Assembly (NCBI GenBank): GCA_028278675.1
Contig: JAQAJJ010000004.1
Location: 6,998 to 69,018 of the forward strand
From: Candidatus Azophilus lithoversatilis
Lineage (GTDB): Bacteria; Pseudomonadota; Gammaproteobacteria; Pseudomonadales; Azotimanducaceae
Length of the DNA stretch: 62,021 bases
Direction: 5' to 3'
The notes beneath the pieces are model-generated. The model was not told where the DNA came from. It ran no database searches and worked only from the letters and a program-made list of their open reading frames with translations. Shown one piece after another: positions 18,909-26,841 of this stretch (positions are counted from its first letter, which is position 1; every line of letters begins with the position of its first letter). Made by a program: the position numbers and the translations under genes.

Positions 18909-19766
18909 ATGGCTGGCCGTCTTCAATACAGCGCTCCGGTTCCGGTCTCTGCCGCCGAGCGGGATGCGCTTCTCGCTTTTGCGCGCCTTGCGGCCCGGAA
19001 CGCAGGCCAACAGGCGTTGCGCTGGTTTCGAACGCCGATGCAAGTGGACGACAAAGGCGGCGAAGGCGTCTTTGATCCGGTCACGGAGGCCGACCGCGCT
19101 TGCGAACGGGCGCTTCGCGCAGCCATTGGCGCAGCTTGGCCTGAGCATGGCCTTTACGGCGAGGAATTTGGGCACCAGCCAGGCAACGGCCTGACTTGGG
19201 TGATCGATCCGATCGACGGCACCCGGGGCTTCGCCGCCGGCATGCTGCACTGGGGTCTGCTGCTGGCCTTGTTTGACGGCCAGCGGCCGATCATCGGTGT
19301 GCTGCGCCAGCCGTTTGTGGACGAGACGTTTTGGGGGGATGGCGAACGGGCCGGGTACGAGCGCGCCGGGCGGCAAAGACCGCTGGCGGTGCGAACCTGT
19401 CCAGACCTGGGCTCGGCGACCTTGGCCACGACCAGTCCGGACCGCTTTGAGCCGGGCGCGGAAGCCGCCGGGTTTGGCGCCTTGGCCGCCCAGGTCCGGA
19501 TGACTCGCTACGGCGGCGACTGCTACCACTTCGCCATGCTAGCCATGGGGCACTTGGATCTCGCAGTGGAGAGCGGGCTTAATGCCTACGACATCCAAGC
19601 CCTGATTCCGCTGATCGAAGGTGCCGGCGGGCGAGTGACCGCTTGGGACGGCGGCGACGCCGCCATGGGTGGCAGAGTGCTTGCCAGCGGCGATTCGGCC
19701 CTGCATGCCAAGGCCTTGGAATTGCTGAATTCGGCGCCTGACTCAAATCCGGAAAAGCCATGTTAA
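18909..19766 (+). CDS. hisN: Histidinol-phosphatase / inositol monophosphatase family protein
   Basis: Mg-dependent phosphomonoesterase of the IMPase superfamily, 285 aa. Metal ligands are visible as GEEFG (Glu after HGLY), WVIDPIDGTRGF (the DPIDGT motif) and GGDCYHFAMLAMGHLDLAVE near the C-terminal metal site. The DPIDGTRGFAAG wording is typical of HisN-type histidinol-phosphatases. The start at 18909 was taken because it puts the N-terminus at family length; an in-frame ATG at 18888 is possible. A TAGATAAT -10-like string lies at 18894-18901. It ends 37 bp before the LolA-like gene and could be read into it. Confidence 0.82.
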   Translation: MAGRLQYSAPVPVSAAERDALLAFARLAARNAGQQALRWFRTPMQVDDKGGEGVFDPVTEADRACERALRAAIGAAWPEHGLYGEEFGHQPGNGLTWVIDPIDGTRGFAAGMLHWGLLLALFDGQRPIIGVLRQPFVDETFWGDGERAGYERAGRQRPLAVRTCPDLGSATLATTSPDRFEPGAEAAGFGALAAQVRMTRYGGDCYHFAMLAMGHLDLAVESGLNAYDIQALIPLIEGAGGRVTAWDGGDAAMGGRVLASGDSALHAKALELLNSAPDSNPEKPC

Positions 19767-19803
19767 GGTGCGGCGTCGGACGATTCGGGAGGTTGACAGA
19801 GCC

Positions 19804-20601
19804 ATGAGTCGACTGCTTGGGCTGGTTTTGGCGCAATTGCTGGCAGCGGGCGCTTGGGCGGCTGCCAAGGGTGAGGCCGCGCCACTGGCCGCTGCCGAGG
19901 CAACGCCGGATCCCTACGCCTTGATCGCCGCCGCCATCGACCTCAACCGGGGCCTTACCTCCTACGTCGAGATGACCATGCTGGTCCATCGTCCCGAATG
20001 GGAGCGCCGCTCGGCCCTGGTCGGCTGGACCCGGGGACGCACCGACGCCTTGATCCGCTTCACCGCACCGGCTCGGGACGCTGGCAACGCCACCTTGCGC
20101 GATGGCGAGAAGATGTGGACCTTCACCCCCAAGCTCAACCGTGTTGTGCGCCTGCCGTTCAGCCTGATGTCGCAGAGTTGGGCCGGTTCGGACTTCTCCT
20201 ACAGTGACATGTCGCGCACCGACGACGTGCTCAACTTCTACGACCTTGAGATCGTTGACACCAGCGAGGATGAGGACGGCCGCGCCATTTACCGCATCGA
20301 TGCCCGTCCCCACGACGATGCGCCGGTCGTTTGGGGCAAGGAGGAATGGGTGCTGCGCGATGACCACATCGTTCTCTCCCAAACCTTCTACGATCAGGAC
20401 ATGATCGCCTTGAAGCGGCTGGAGACCTTGGAGATCAAGAACCTCGGCGGTCGCCTGCTCGCGGCGCACATGCGCATGTCGAAGCTCGATGAAGCGGACC
20501 ACTACACCGAGATGGAGTACTTGGAAGCGGAGTTCGACCTGACCCTCCCGGACAGCGTCTTCACCACCTTCAACCTGCAAAGCGGCGCCCGCGGTGGCTG
20601 A
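19804..20601 (+). CDS. LolA-like periplasmic outer-membrane lipoprotein-sorting protein
   Basis: 265 aa with a signal peptide (MSRLLGLVLAQLLAAGAWA). The mature part matches the LolA-like family PF17131 in layout: LVGWTRGRTDALIRFTAPARDAGNATLRDGEKMWTF in the first half, LPFSLMSQSWAGSDFSYSDM in the centre, then WVLRDDHIVLSQTFYD and a terminal beta region. Such proteins are thought to carry a lipid or lipid-modified protein across the periplasm. First gene of a six-gene operon with three FtsX-type permeases, an ATPase and a barrel. Its stop overlaps the first permease start by 8 bp. Cargo unknown. Confidence 0.85.
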   Translation: MSRLLGLVLAQLLAAGAWAAAKGEAAPLAAAEATPDPYALIAAAIDLNRGLTSYVEMTMLVHRPEWERRSALVGWTRGRTDALIRFTAPARDAGNATLRDGEKMWTFTPKLNRVVRLPFSLMSQSWAGSDFSYSDMSRTDDVLNFYDLEIVDTSEDEDGRAIYRIDARPHDDAPVVWGKEEWVLRDDHIVLSQTFYDQDMIALKRLETLEIKNLGGRLLAAHMRMSKLDEADHYTEMEYLEAEFDLTLPDSVFTTFNLQSGARGG

Positions 20602-21862
20602 GGCCGTGGCGGCCGGAGGCGCCCCGGCCGATTCCGCAAGCCCGCTGATGCCGGCCATCGCTTGGCGCAACCTGTGGCGCAACCGCCGCCGCACCTGGCT
20701 TTCCGCCGGCGCGGTCGCCTTCGCGGTGGGCCTGACGGGTTTCGCCATGGCGATGCAGGCGGGCATGTACGGTACCCAGATCGATTCCGCCACCGCCTTC
20801 TTCGCGGGTCACGTGCAACTCAAGCGGCAGGACTACATTGACCGGTCCCGCTTCGAGCATGTGATCGGCGGCGTCACCCCGCTGGTGCGCGAGCTGGAGT
20901 CGCGGCCCGGCGTTGCCTCCGTAGCACCCCGAGTGGAAGCCTTCGCGCTCGCTTCCGCGGACGACCGCAGCTTCGGCGCCCAGGTGCTCGGCGTTGATCT
21001 CGAGCGGGAGCGGCGCACCGTGCGCTTCTTCAATCGCGTTGCTGAAGGACGCATGGCCGAGCAGCCCGGCGAGGTCGCCATCGGTTCGGCCTTGGCGCGC
21101 AACCTCAGCGTCGGCGTCGGTGGCGAGGTCGTGGTGCTCGGCGCCGGCAAGGAAGGCGGGGTGGCGGCCATGGCGGCCACGGTGACCGGCATTTTCAACA
21201 CGGGCATGGCCGACTTCGACCGCAGTCTCATGGTGGCTCCCATCGTCGCCGTTCAAGATGCCTTCGGTTTGGGCGACGAGGCCCACACCTTGGTGGCGCG
21301 CATCGCCGATGTGGACGATGCCGGCGAAGTGGCTGCAGCCCTGAACGCCGATTTGCCGCCGGGCGTGGTGGCCCGCAGTTGGCAGGCGGCACTGCCGGAA
21401 ATCAGTCAGGCCATCGAAGTCGATGCCCTCGGCGGCGTGCTGGTGTACGCCATCATCATGCTGGTGGTGGCCTTCAGCGTGGTCAACACCTTCATCATGA
21501 CCATCTTTGAGCGCACTCAGGAATTCGGCATGTTGCGCGCCATCGGCATGCGCCCGGGCACCATCATGGGCATGCTGCAGATCGAGGCGTTCTTCATCTG
21601 GCTGCTGGGCATCGGCTTGGCCTTGGCCGTGGCCGGCCCGGCGATTTTCTGGCTGTCGGAGTATGGCTTCCACCTCGGCGAGGCCATGTCCGAACTCGCC
21701 GGTCAAGGGCTGTTTCTGCCTGACCGCCTGCATGCCAAGGTCAACGCCTTGGTGCTGCTGACTTCCCCCTTGATCATGCTGGCGGGTGTGCAGATTGCGG
21801 CCCTCATACCGTCGCTGCGCATTCGGCGCCTGCGTGCGATCGTGGCCATCAGAGCGGAATAA
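20594..21862 (+). CDS. FtsX-type ABC permease 1 (LolC/E-like)
   Basis: 422 aa from a GTG start inside the end of the LolA-like gene. Layout of a LolCDE/MacB permease: one helix at the N-terminus (after WRNLWRNRRRTWL), a periplasmic domain of about 220 residues, then three helices containing FSVVNTFIMTIFERTQEFGMLRAIGMRPG, the segment that contacts the ATPase in FtsX proteins. Clearly paralogous to the next gene: both share IAWRNLWRN, KEGGVAA and the same coupling segment, and DNA identity is nearly complete over stretches of about 25 nt, so they look like a tandem duplication. Confidence 0.88.
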   Translation: MAEAVAAGGAPADSASPLMPAIAWRNLWRNRRRTWLSAGAVAFAVGLTGFAMAMQAGMYGTQIDSATAFFAGHVQLKRQDYIDRSRFEHVIGGVTPLVRELESRPGVASVAPRVEAFALASADDRSFGAQVLGVDLERERRTVRFFNRVAEGRMAEQPGEVAIGSALARNLSVGVGGEVVVLGAGKEGGVAAMAATVTGIFNTGMADFDRSLMVAPIVAVQDAFGLGDEAHTLVARIADVDDAGEVAAALNADLPPGVVARSWQAALPEISQAIEVDALGGVLVYAIIMLVVAFSVVNTFIMTIFERTQEFGMLRAIGMRPGTIMGMLQIEAFFIWLLGIGLALAVAGPAIFWLSEYGFHLGEAMSELAGQGLFLPDRLHAKVNALVLLTSPLIMLAGVQIAALIPSLRIRRLRAIVAIRAE

Positions 21863-23136
21863 TGGCGGAGGTCAGCGCCGAAATCCCGACCAGCCGCCGT
21901 TCCGCCGGCTTGCCGGCCAGCGTCCTTGCCATCGCTTGGCGCAACCTGTGGCGCAATCCCCGGCGCACCTGGCTGATGGCGGGGAGCATCGCCTTTGCCA
22001 TCTGGATGCTGGCTTTCAGCTTTGCCTTGCAGAAGGGCGCTTTCGACGTGATGACCGACAACGGCGCCCGGCTCTGGATGGGCCATGCGCAAATTCAGCA
22101 CCCGGATTTTGAGGATGAGCCCCTGCTGGAAAACGTCATCGCCGATGCGCCGCGCCTGCGCCGCGCAGTGGAGACGCTCGACGGTGTTCTTACCGCCGCC
22201 CCGCGCACCGAGGCAGCGGCGCTGGTGTCGGCGGGTGAGCGCAGTTTCGGAGCGCTGGTGGTGGGCGTCGAAGCGGTGGCCGAGGCGCAGTGGTCGGGCC
22301 TGGCGGGCGCGGTTGAGGCCGGGCGCTATCTGGATGGTCCGGGCCAAGCCTTCGTGGGCGCCGCCATGGCTCGCAATCTCGGCATTTCGGTGGGCGATGA
22401 ACTCGTGATGCTCGGCACCGCCAAGGAAGGCGGGGTGGCAGCGGCGGTGGCCGAGGTGACGGGCGTGTTCAGCACCGGCTCGGCGGCGCTGGACCGCTCC
22501 TTGGCGCTGATTCCCATTGCCGACTTTCGCACCGCATGGAATCTGGCATCCGGTGAAGCCCACCGCTTGGTTGTGGTGGTCGATGACGTGGGCGAGGCCC
22601 TGGACACCGCTCAGGCCGCAGCGGGCGCCGCTGCGCCGTTCCGGGTGCTGGACTGGCAGACGCTCATGCCGGAGGTTAAGCAATTCATCGACCTGAAACT
22701 CGCAGGCCTCTATTTTCTGTTCGTCATCATCGCCATCATCATCACCTTCAGCGTCGTCAACGCCTTTCTGATGACGCTCTTCGAGCGCACCGCCGAGTTC
22801 GGCATGCTGAAGGCGATCGGCATGCGTCCAGGCAGCATTCTCGGCCAACTGCAGTCCGAGGCGCTGCTGCTCTGGGCACTCGGCGTCCTGCTTGGCGTCG
22901 GCGTCACCTTGGGCCTGGTGCTTTGGCTTGAAGCGGTGGGGATGGCCATGCCGATCAATCCCAACGAGGTAATGCCCGGCCTGAACATGCCCGACCGGAT
23001 CTATCCGTCCATGGGCTGGGGCGTGGCCGCGGTGGCCTGCCTGACCTTGCTGGCGGGCACCCAGTTGGCGCTGCTTGCGCCCGCGGTGCGCCTACGGCGG
23101 CTCAACTGCGTCGAAGCGCTGCGAACTCAGGAGTAG
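21862..23136 (+). CDS. FtsX-type ABC permease 2 (LolC/E-like)
   Basis: 424 aa, tandem paralogue of permease 1 with the same four-helix plan. N-terminal AIAWRNLWRNPRRTWLMAG, a periplasmic domain with LGTAKEGGVAAAVAEVTGVF, and the coupling region VVNAFLMTLFERTAEFGMLK. Its ATG overlaps the preceding TAA by one base. Together with permease 1 it could form the heterodimeric pair, as LolC and LolE do; the third permease, less similar, would then be an extra component. Confidence 0.88.
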   Translation: MAEVSAEIPTSRRSAGLPASVLAIAWRNLWRNPRRTWLMAGSIAFAIWMLAFSFALQKGAFDVMTDNGARLWMGHAQIQHPDFEDEPLLENVIADAPRLRRAVETLDGVLTAAPRTEAAALVSAGERSFGALVVGVEAVAEAQWSGLAGAVEAGRYLDGPGQAFVGAAMARNLGISVGDELVMLGTAKEGGVAAAVAEVTGVFSTGSAALDRSLALIPIADFRTAWNLASGEAHRLVVVVDDVGEALDTAQAAAGAAAPFRVLDWQTLMPEVKQFIDLKLAGLYFLFVIIAIIITFSVVNAFLMTLFERTAEFGMLKAIGMRPGSILGQLQSEALLLWALGVLLGVGVTLGLVLWLEAVGMAMPINPNEVMPGLNMPDRIYPSMGWGVAAVACLTLLAGTQLALLAPAVRLRRLNCVEALRTQE

Positions 23137-23143
23137 GGGAGCA

Positions 23144-24355
23144 ATGCCGATCAAACTGCTGCTTCAGATGTCGGTGCGCAACATCCTGCGCCACCGGCGC
23201 CGCAACGGCATGATGCTGGCGGCGGTGGTGGTTGCGGTGGCGGCGGTGGTGATGATGAACAGCCTGATCCGCGGCATGCAGCAGGACATGGCGGACGCTG
23301 CGGTGGAAAACTTGGTTGGCCACGTCAAGGTGCTGGCACCCGGCTACCGGGACGATCCCGGCATTCAGAAAAACTTCGAGTTGGCCAGCGACTGGCGCCC
23401 ACCGGAGGGCGTGCCTGAAGTGGCCGGTTGGGCGCTGCGGGTGCGGGTGCCGGCGGTCATCATGAGCGAACGGGGCACTCGCGGAATTCAATTCGTGGGC
23501 GTCAATCCGCGGCAGGAGGGCATCTCCTTTCTGAGCAGCGCGCACATGGCCGGCGATTCGCTTAAGGATGCCTCCGATGGCCGCATCATCATCGGCCAAG
23601 CCCTCGCCGAGCAGCTCGAAACCGGCCTCGGCCGGCGCTTGGTGATCATCACCCAAGGTGCCGACGGGCTGAACCGGGAGGCGGGCTTCCGCATCGCGGG
23701 CCTCTATGACGCAGACGGCGAGGGGATGGAGAAGTTCTTTGTCTTCACCGGCGTCAATGCCCTGCAGAAGATGGTGGGCGCGGAGGTTTTCACCGAACTC
23801 TCGATCCGGCTGCATCGGGAGCCTGCGCTGTTCGCGCTCAAGGAGACACTGGTTGAACTCTTCACCGGTCTTGAAGTGCTCGATTGGCGGGAGCTGGAAC
23901 CCCAAGCGGCGGCCATGTTCATTTTCGCCGACGCGGCGGTGCTGATCTGGTTCTTCGTGATGATGGGCGCACTGGTGTTTGGCCTGGTCAACACCTTGAT
24001 CACCTCGGTCATGGAGCGCATTCGGGAACTTGGCATGCTGCGGGCGGTGGGCATGCGGCCGCGCAGCGTGGTGGCGCAGGTGGTCATTGAGTCGAGCGTG
24101 CTCATGCTGATCGGCGTTGCTGCCGGCGTCGCCCTCGGCCTCGCGGGCATATTCGCCATGGGCGACGGCCTTGATCTTTCGCTGTGGTCGGAAGGTGTGG
24201 AGAGCTTCGGCATGCGCACGCTGCTGCGTCCCGTGCCCTTGGTGGATGACGTGTTGCGCATCGCCCTGTTGAGCCTCGGCCTCGGCGTCGTCGCCAGCCT
24301 TTACCCGGCATGGCGGGCGATCAAAATCAAACCTCTGGAGGCGCTTCGACGATGA
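23144..24355 (+). CDS. FtsX-type ABC permease 3
   Basis: 403 aa. N-terminus MSVRNILRHRRRNGMM then a strong hydrophobic helix (LAAVVVAVAAVVMM), a periplasmic domain (about 40-270) with IQFVGVNPRQEGISFLSSAH, and three C-terminal helices including LVNTLITSVMERIRELGMLRAVGMRP, the ATPase-contact segment. It is more diverged than permeases 1 and 2, which are closest to each other. The ATG at 23144 has AGGGGAG upstream and lies 7 bp after the preceding stop; the longer frame overlaps permease 2. Having three different permease genes for one ATPase is unusual. Confidence 0.88.
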   Translation: MPIKLLLQMSVRNILRHRRRNGMMLAAVVVAVAAVVMMNSLIRGMQQDMADAAVENLVGHVKVLAPGYRDDPGIQKNFELASDWRPPEGVPEVAGWALRVRVPAVIMSERGTRGIQFVGVNPRQEGISFLSSAHMAGDSLKDASDGRIIIGQALAEQLETGLGRRLVIITQGADGLNREAGFRIAGLYDADGEGMEKFFVFTGVNALQKMVGAEVFTELSIRLHREPALFALKETLVELFTGLEVLDWRELEPQAAAMFIFADAAVLIWFFVMMGALVFGLVNTLITSVMERIRELGMLRAVGMRPRSVVAQVVIESSVLMLIGVAAGVALGLAGIFAMGDGLDLSLWSEGVESFGMRTLLRPVPLVDDVLRIALLSLGLGVVASLYPAWRAIKIKPLEALRR

Positions 24356-25053
24356 GCGATGTCAACAATGGTGTAGTGGTCGATTGCGCCGGAGTCAGCC
24401 GCACCTACCAGGAGGACGCGGTGCCGGTGCATGCGCTGCGCGGCGTGGACTTTGAGTTCAGTCGAGGCGATTTCGTGAGCCTGTCGGGGCCCTCAGGTTC
24501 AGGTAAATCGACGTTGCTGAACCTGATCGGCGGCTTGGATCGTGCGGATGCGGGCACCATCTCGGTGGATGGCGTCATCGTGGACGGACTGAGCGAGACG
24601 GAGTTGTCGGACTTGCGTCTGCACAAGATCGGCTTCGTCTTTCAATCCTACAATCTCATCCCGGTGCTTTCGGCGCAGGAGAACGTGGAGTTCATCATGC
24701 AGTTGCAAGGGGTGGCGCCCGGTGAGCGGGCGGAGCGGGCGGTGGAGAGCCTGACCTCGCTCGGCATTGGAGACCTGGCCCACCGTCGCCCCGGCGAACT
24801 GTCCGGTGGTCAGCAGCAACGGGTGGCCATTGCGCGGGCGATCGTCACCCATCCGGTCCTGCTGTTGGCCGATGAGCCAAGCGCCAACCTTGACTCCGCC
24901 ACCACCGAGGAGCTTCTGAAGCTGCTTCGGCGATTGAACGACGATCGCGGCATTTCAATTCTGACCGCCACCCACGACCCCATGGTGATGGGCTACGCCA
25001 AGCGCCGGGTGGTCCTGCGCGACGGCGCCATCGTCGAGGATTCCGCCAACTGA
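24352..25053 (+). CDS. LolD/MacB-like ABC ATPase
   Basis: 233-aa ATP-binding subunit that would energise the FtsX-type permeases. Walker A GPSGSGKSTLLNLIGG, Q-loop VFQSYNLIPVLSAQENV, signature LSGGQQQRVAIARA, Walker B LLLADEPSANLD and switch His ATHDP are all intact. The ATG overlaps the permease 3 stop (ATGA) and is preceded by GGAGG, so it is translationally coupled. The family wording (LRLHKIGFVFQSYNL) is that of the LolD/MacB/FtsE group, which works mechanically on periplasmic cargo rather than importing solutes. Confidence 0.93.
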   Translation: MSDVNNGVVVDCAGVSRTYQEDAVPVHALRGVDFEFSRGDFVSLSGPSGSGKSTLLNLIGGLDRADAGTISVDGVIVDGLSETELSDLRLHKIGFVFQSYNLIPVLSAQENVEFIMQLQGVAPGERAERAVESLTSLGIGDLAHRRPGELSGGQQQRVAIARAIVTHPVLLLADEPSANLDSATTEELLKLLRRLNDDRGISILTATHDPMVMGYAKRRVVLRDGAIVEDSAN

Positions 25054-25064
25054 CTGGTTCAAGA

Positions 25065-25138
25065 AAGCCCTTAGCTTGCCCCAGAATGGCACGCCGCCGA
25101 CGCCGAAGGAACAACCCGCCAGCCGCTGGGCTGTCTCC
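25065..25138 (+). repeat. 74-nt dispersed repeat, copy 2
   Basis: Inverted copy of the sequence at 1-74 (68 of 74 identical). It starts 12 nt after the ATPase stop and runs over the predicted start of the barrel gene, so it supplies the Arg/Asn/Pro-rich N-terminus of that protein. Confidence 0.75.
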
Positions 25139-26384
25139 ATTTGTTCAATGGAAGGCACTTGCTTGCGGGCTGTTGCTTGCCGCTGGTTTTCCGGGCGAAG
25201 GCGGTGCGGTGGAAGTTCAGGCCCGCGCCAAGCTGTTCGGCACCGCCCAGGCCCTGCCCAGCCACGACCTGCAGCGGCGGCTCGACCGAACCCCGGCCTA
25301 CGATGGCAGCGCCGACTTCCGTCTCATGCTGCGCCACACCGCCGGTTCCTTCACGATTCTGGCGGACCACGCCCTCACCTTGGTCAGCGGCGATTCCCAT
25401 GGATTTCTGGGTGCCTTGCAGCCGACCTTGGATCAGTCACCGACGCAGGACGATCGCCGGGCGGTGAATCTGACTTGGGAAATCGAATCCGGTGCCCGGC
25501 ATCGCAGTTGGGGGCGCTTGGATCGCCTGGCCGTGCAGTACCGGCTTGACGATTGGTCGCTGACCCTAGGGCGTCAGGCGGTAAGTTGGGGTAACGGCAT
25601 GGTGTTTGCGCCAATGGACTTGTTCAACCCCTTCGCTCCAACCACGGTGGACCGGGACTACAAGGCGGGCGACGACCTGTTTCTGGCCGAGCGCCTGTTG
25701 ACGGGTGGCGGCGACGTCCAGCTGCTGGCCGTGGCCCGCCGTGACGGCCAGGGGCGTCGCACGGGCCAAGCCGCCAGCACCGCCCTCAAGTGGCATGGCT
25801 TCGCCGGGCAGTTGGAGTTTGACCTGCTCGCCGCCCGGCACTACCGCGACCAGGTGTTCGGCGCCGGCGTTCGCTTCCCCCTGGGCGTTGCTCTGATGCG
25901 TTCCGATCTGGTTGCCACCCGCCTCGACGACGGCGGCTGGCGGCTGTCCGGATTGCTGAACGCCGATGTCAGCTTCGTCGCTGCGGGCCGCAACGCCTAC
26001 GTGTTCACCGAGTACTTCCACAACGGATTCGGAGTCACCAAGCTGCCCCCCACTGCGGACCGATTGCCGTCCGCACTCACCGAGCGCTTGAGCCGGGGCG
26101 AGGTGTTCAACCCCATGCGCGACTACCTAGCTGTCGGTGGCAACCTCGAATGGCATCCGCTCATCAACCAAGCACTGACCCTGATCGGCAATCTCAACGA
26201 TGGCAGCGTCCTGCTGCAAACCTCGGTCACCTACGAACGCGGCGACCACCAACGGCTGCAGCTCGGCATCGTCACGCCCTTGGGCCGAAGCGGCAAGGAA
26301 TTCGGCGGGGTTCCGGTGTTCGGCGACAAGGTCACTAGCGGCGGAGCGAAAACCCTCTTTGCGCGTTGGGTGTATTACTTCTGA
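25086..26384 (+). CDS. Predicted outer-membrane beta-barrel protein
   Basis: 432 aa. A long basic leader (MARRRRRRNNPPAAG) precedes a hydrophobic segment (ALACGLLLAAGFPG) and a possible cleavage before VEVQARAKLF. The rest is alternating hydrophobic/polar, rich in short strands (FRLMLRHTAG, WSLTLGRQAVSWGNG), and ends in WVYYF, the C-terminal aromatic signature of Bam-inserted barrels. The GRQAVSWGNGMVFAPMDLFNPF segment is reminiscent of DUF1302/porin-like proteins. Last gene of the LolA-like/FtsX operon, 32 bp after the ATPase; it may be the outer-membrane end of the system. The leader is repeat-coded, so the true start may differ. Confidence 0.78.
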   Translation: MARRRRRRNNPPAAGLSPFVQWKALACGLLLAAGFPGEGGAVEVQARAKLFGTAQALPSHDLQRRLDRTPAYDGSADFRLMLRHTAGSFTILADHALTLVSGDSHGFLGALQPTLDQSPTQDDRRAVNLTWEIESGARHRSWGRLDRLAVQYRLDDWSLTLGRQAVSWGNGMVFAPMDLFNPFAPTTVDRDYKAGDDLFLAERLLTGGGDVQLLAVARRDGQGRRTGQAASTALKWHGFAGQLEFDLLAARHYRDQVFGAGVRFPLGVALMRSDLVATRLDDGGWRLSGLLNADVSFVAAGRNAYVFTEYFHNGFGVTKLPPTADRLPSALTERLSRGEVFNPMRDYLAVGGNLEWHPLINQALTLIGNLNDGSVLLQTSVTYERGDHQRLQLGIVTPLGRSGKEFGGVPVFGDKVTSGGAKTLFARWVYYF

Positions 26385-26836
26385 CTGTTCGGCTCCAAGG
26401 TCAGCTGAACCCGGCCGCCGTCGTTGCTGAAGGCTTGGGCGCGTTCGGCTTCCACATCGTAGATGATGATCTCGGCGCTCACTCGGTCCTCCCCTTGAAC
26501 CAAGGTGCTGCCGCCGGAGACCCGCACTCGCTGCTCTTCAAAATGATAGTCCAAGGTCGCCCCGGCCACCGTGATGGGCGGCTCGGCGGCTTGGTCTGAT
26601 AGGGTGGCGGGGTCGCCCTCGGCGACCATGGAGACCACGTCGTTGTCTTCGCTGAAATACACGGTCAGATTGTCGGCGCGGATCTCGCGGTCGCCCTGAA
26701 CGGCGACGACGCCACCGGTGTACATCGCCTTGTGCTCGGCGAGCAGCATCTCAAAGTGCCCCGCCTCAATGTTGATGGGCTGCGCGGAGGCCGCTCCCAC
26801 GAAGGCCAGCAACAAAGCCAGCAGTGCCCATTGCAT
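26375..26836 (-). CDS. LptA/OstA-like periplasmic protein
   Basis: 153 aa with a signal peptide (MQWALLALLLAFVGAASA) and an OstA-type beta-jellyroll: INIEAGHFEMLLAEHKAMYTGG, VVAVQGDREIRADNLTVYF, VSAEIIIYDVEAERAQAF. LptA forms the periplasmic bridge for lipopolysaccharide. Here the gene is not beside lptC or lptB and is shorter than usual, so it may be a paralogue. It starts 5 bp after the SDR stop, which implies coupling to that gene, and overlaps the barrel gene by 10 bp tail to tail. Confidence 0.78.
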   Translation of the reverse strand: MQWALLALLLAFVGAASAQPINIEAGHFEMLLAEHKAMYTGGVVAVQGDREIRADNLTVYFSEDNDVVSMVAEGDPATLSDQAAEPPITVAGATLDYHFEEQRVRVSGGSTLVQGEDRVSAEIIIYDVEAERAQAFSNDGGRVQLTLEPNSQK

Positions 26837-26841
26837 CGCTG

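Noticed and set aside
19579-21733. Long antisense frames of about 390-400 codons
   Set aside because: They mirror the LolA-like gene and permease 1, have no domain signatures and are His/Gly-rich in the way of reverse-strand frames in high-GC DNA.
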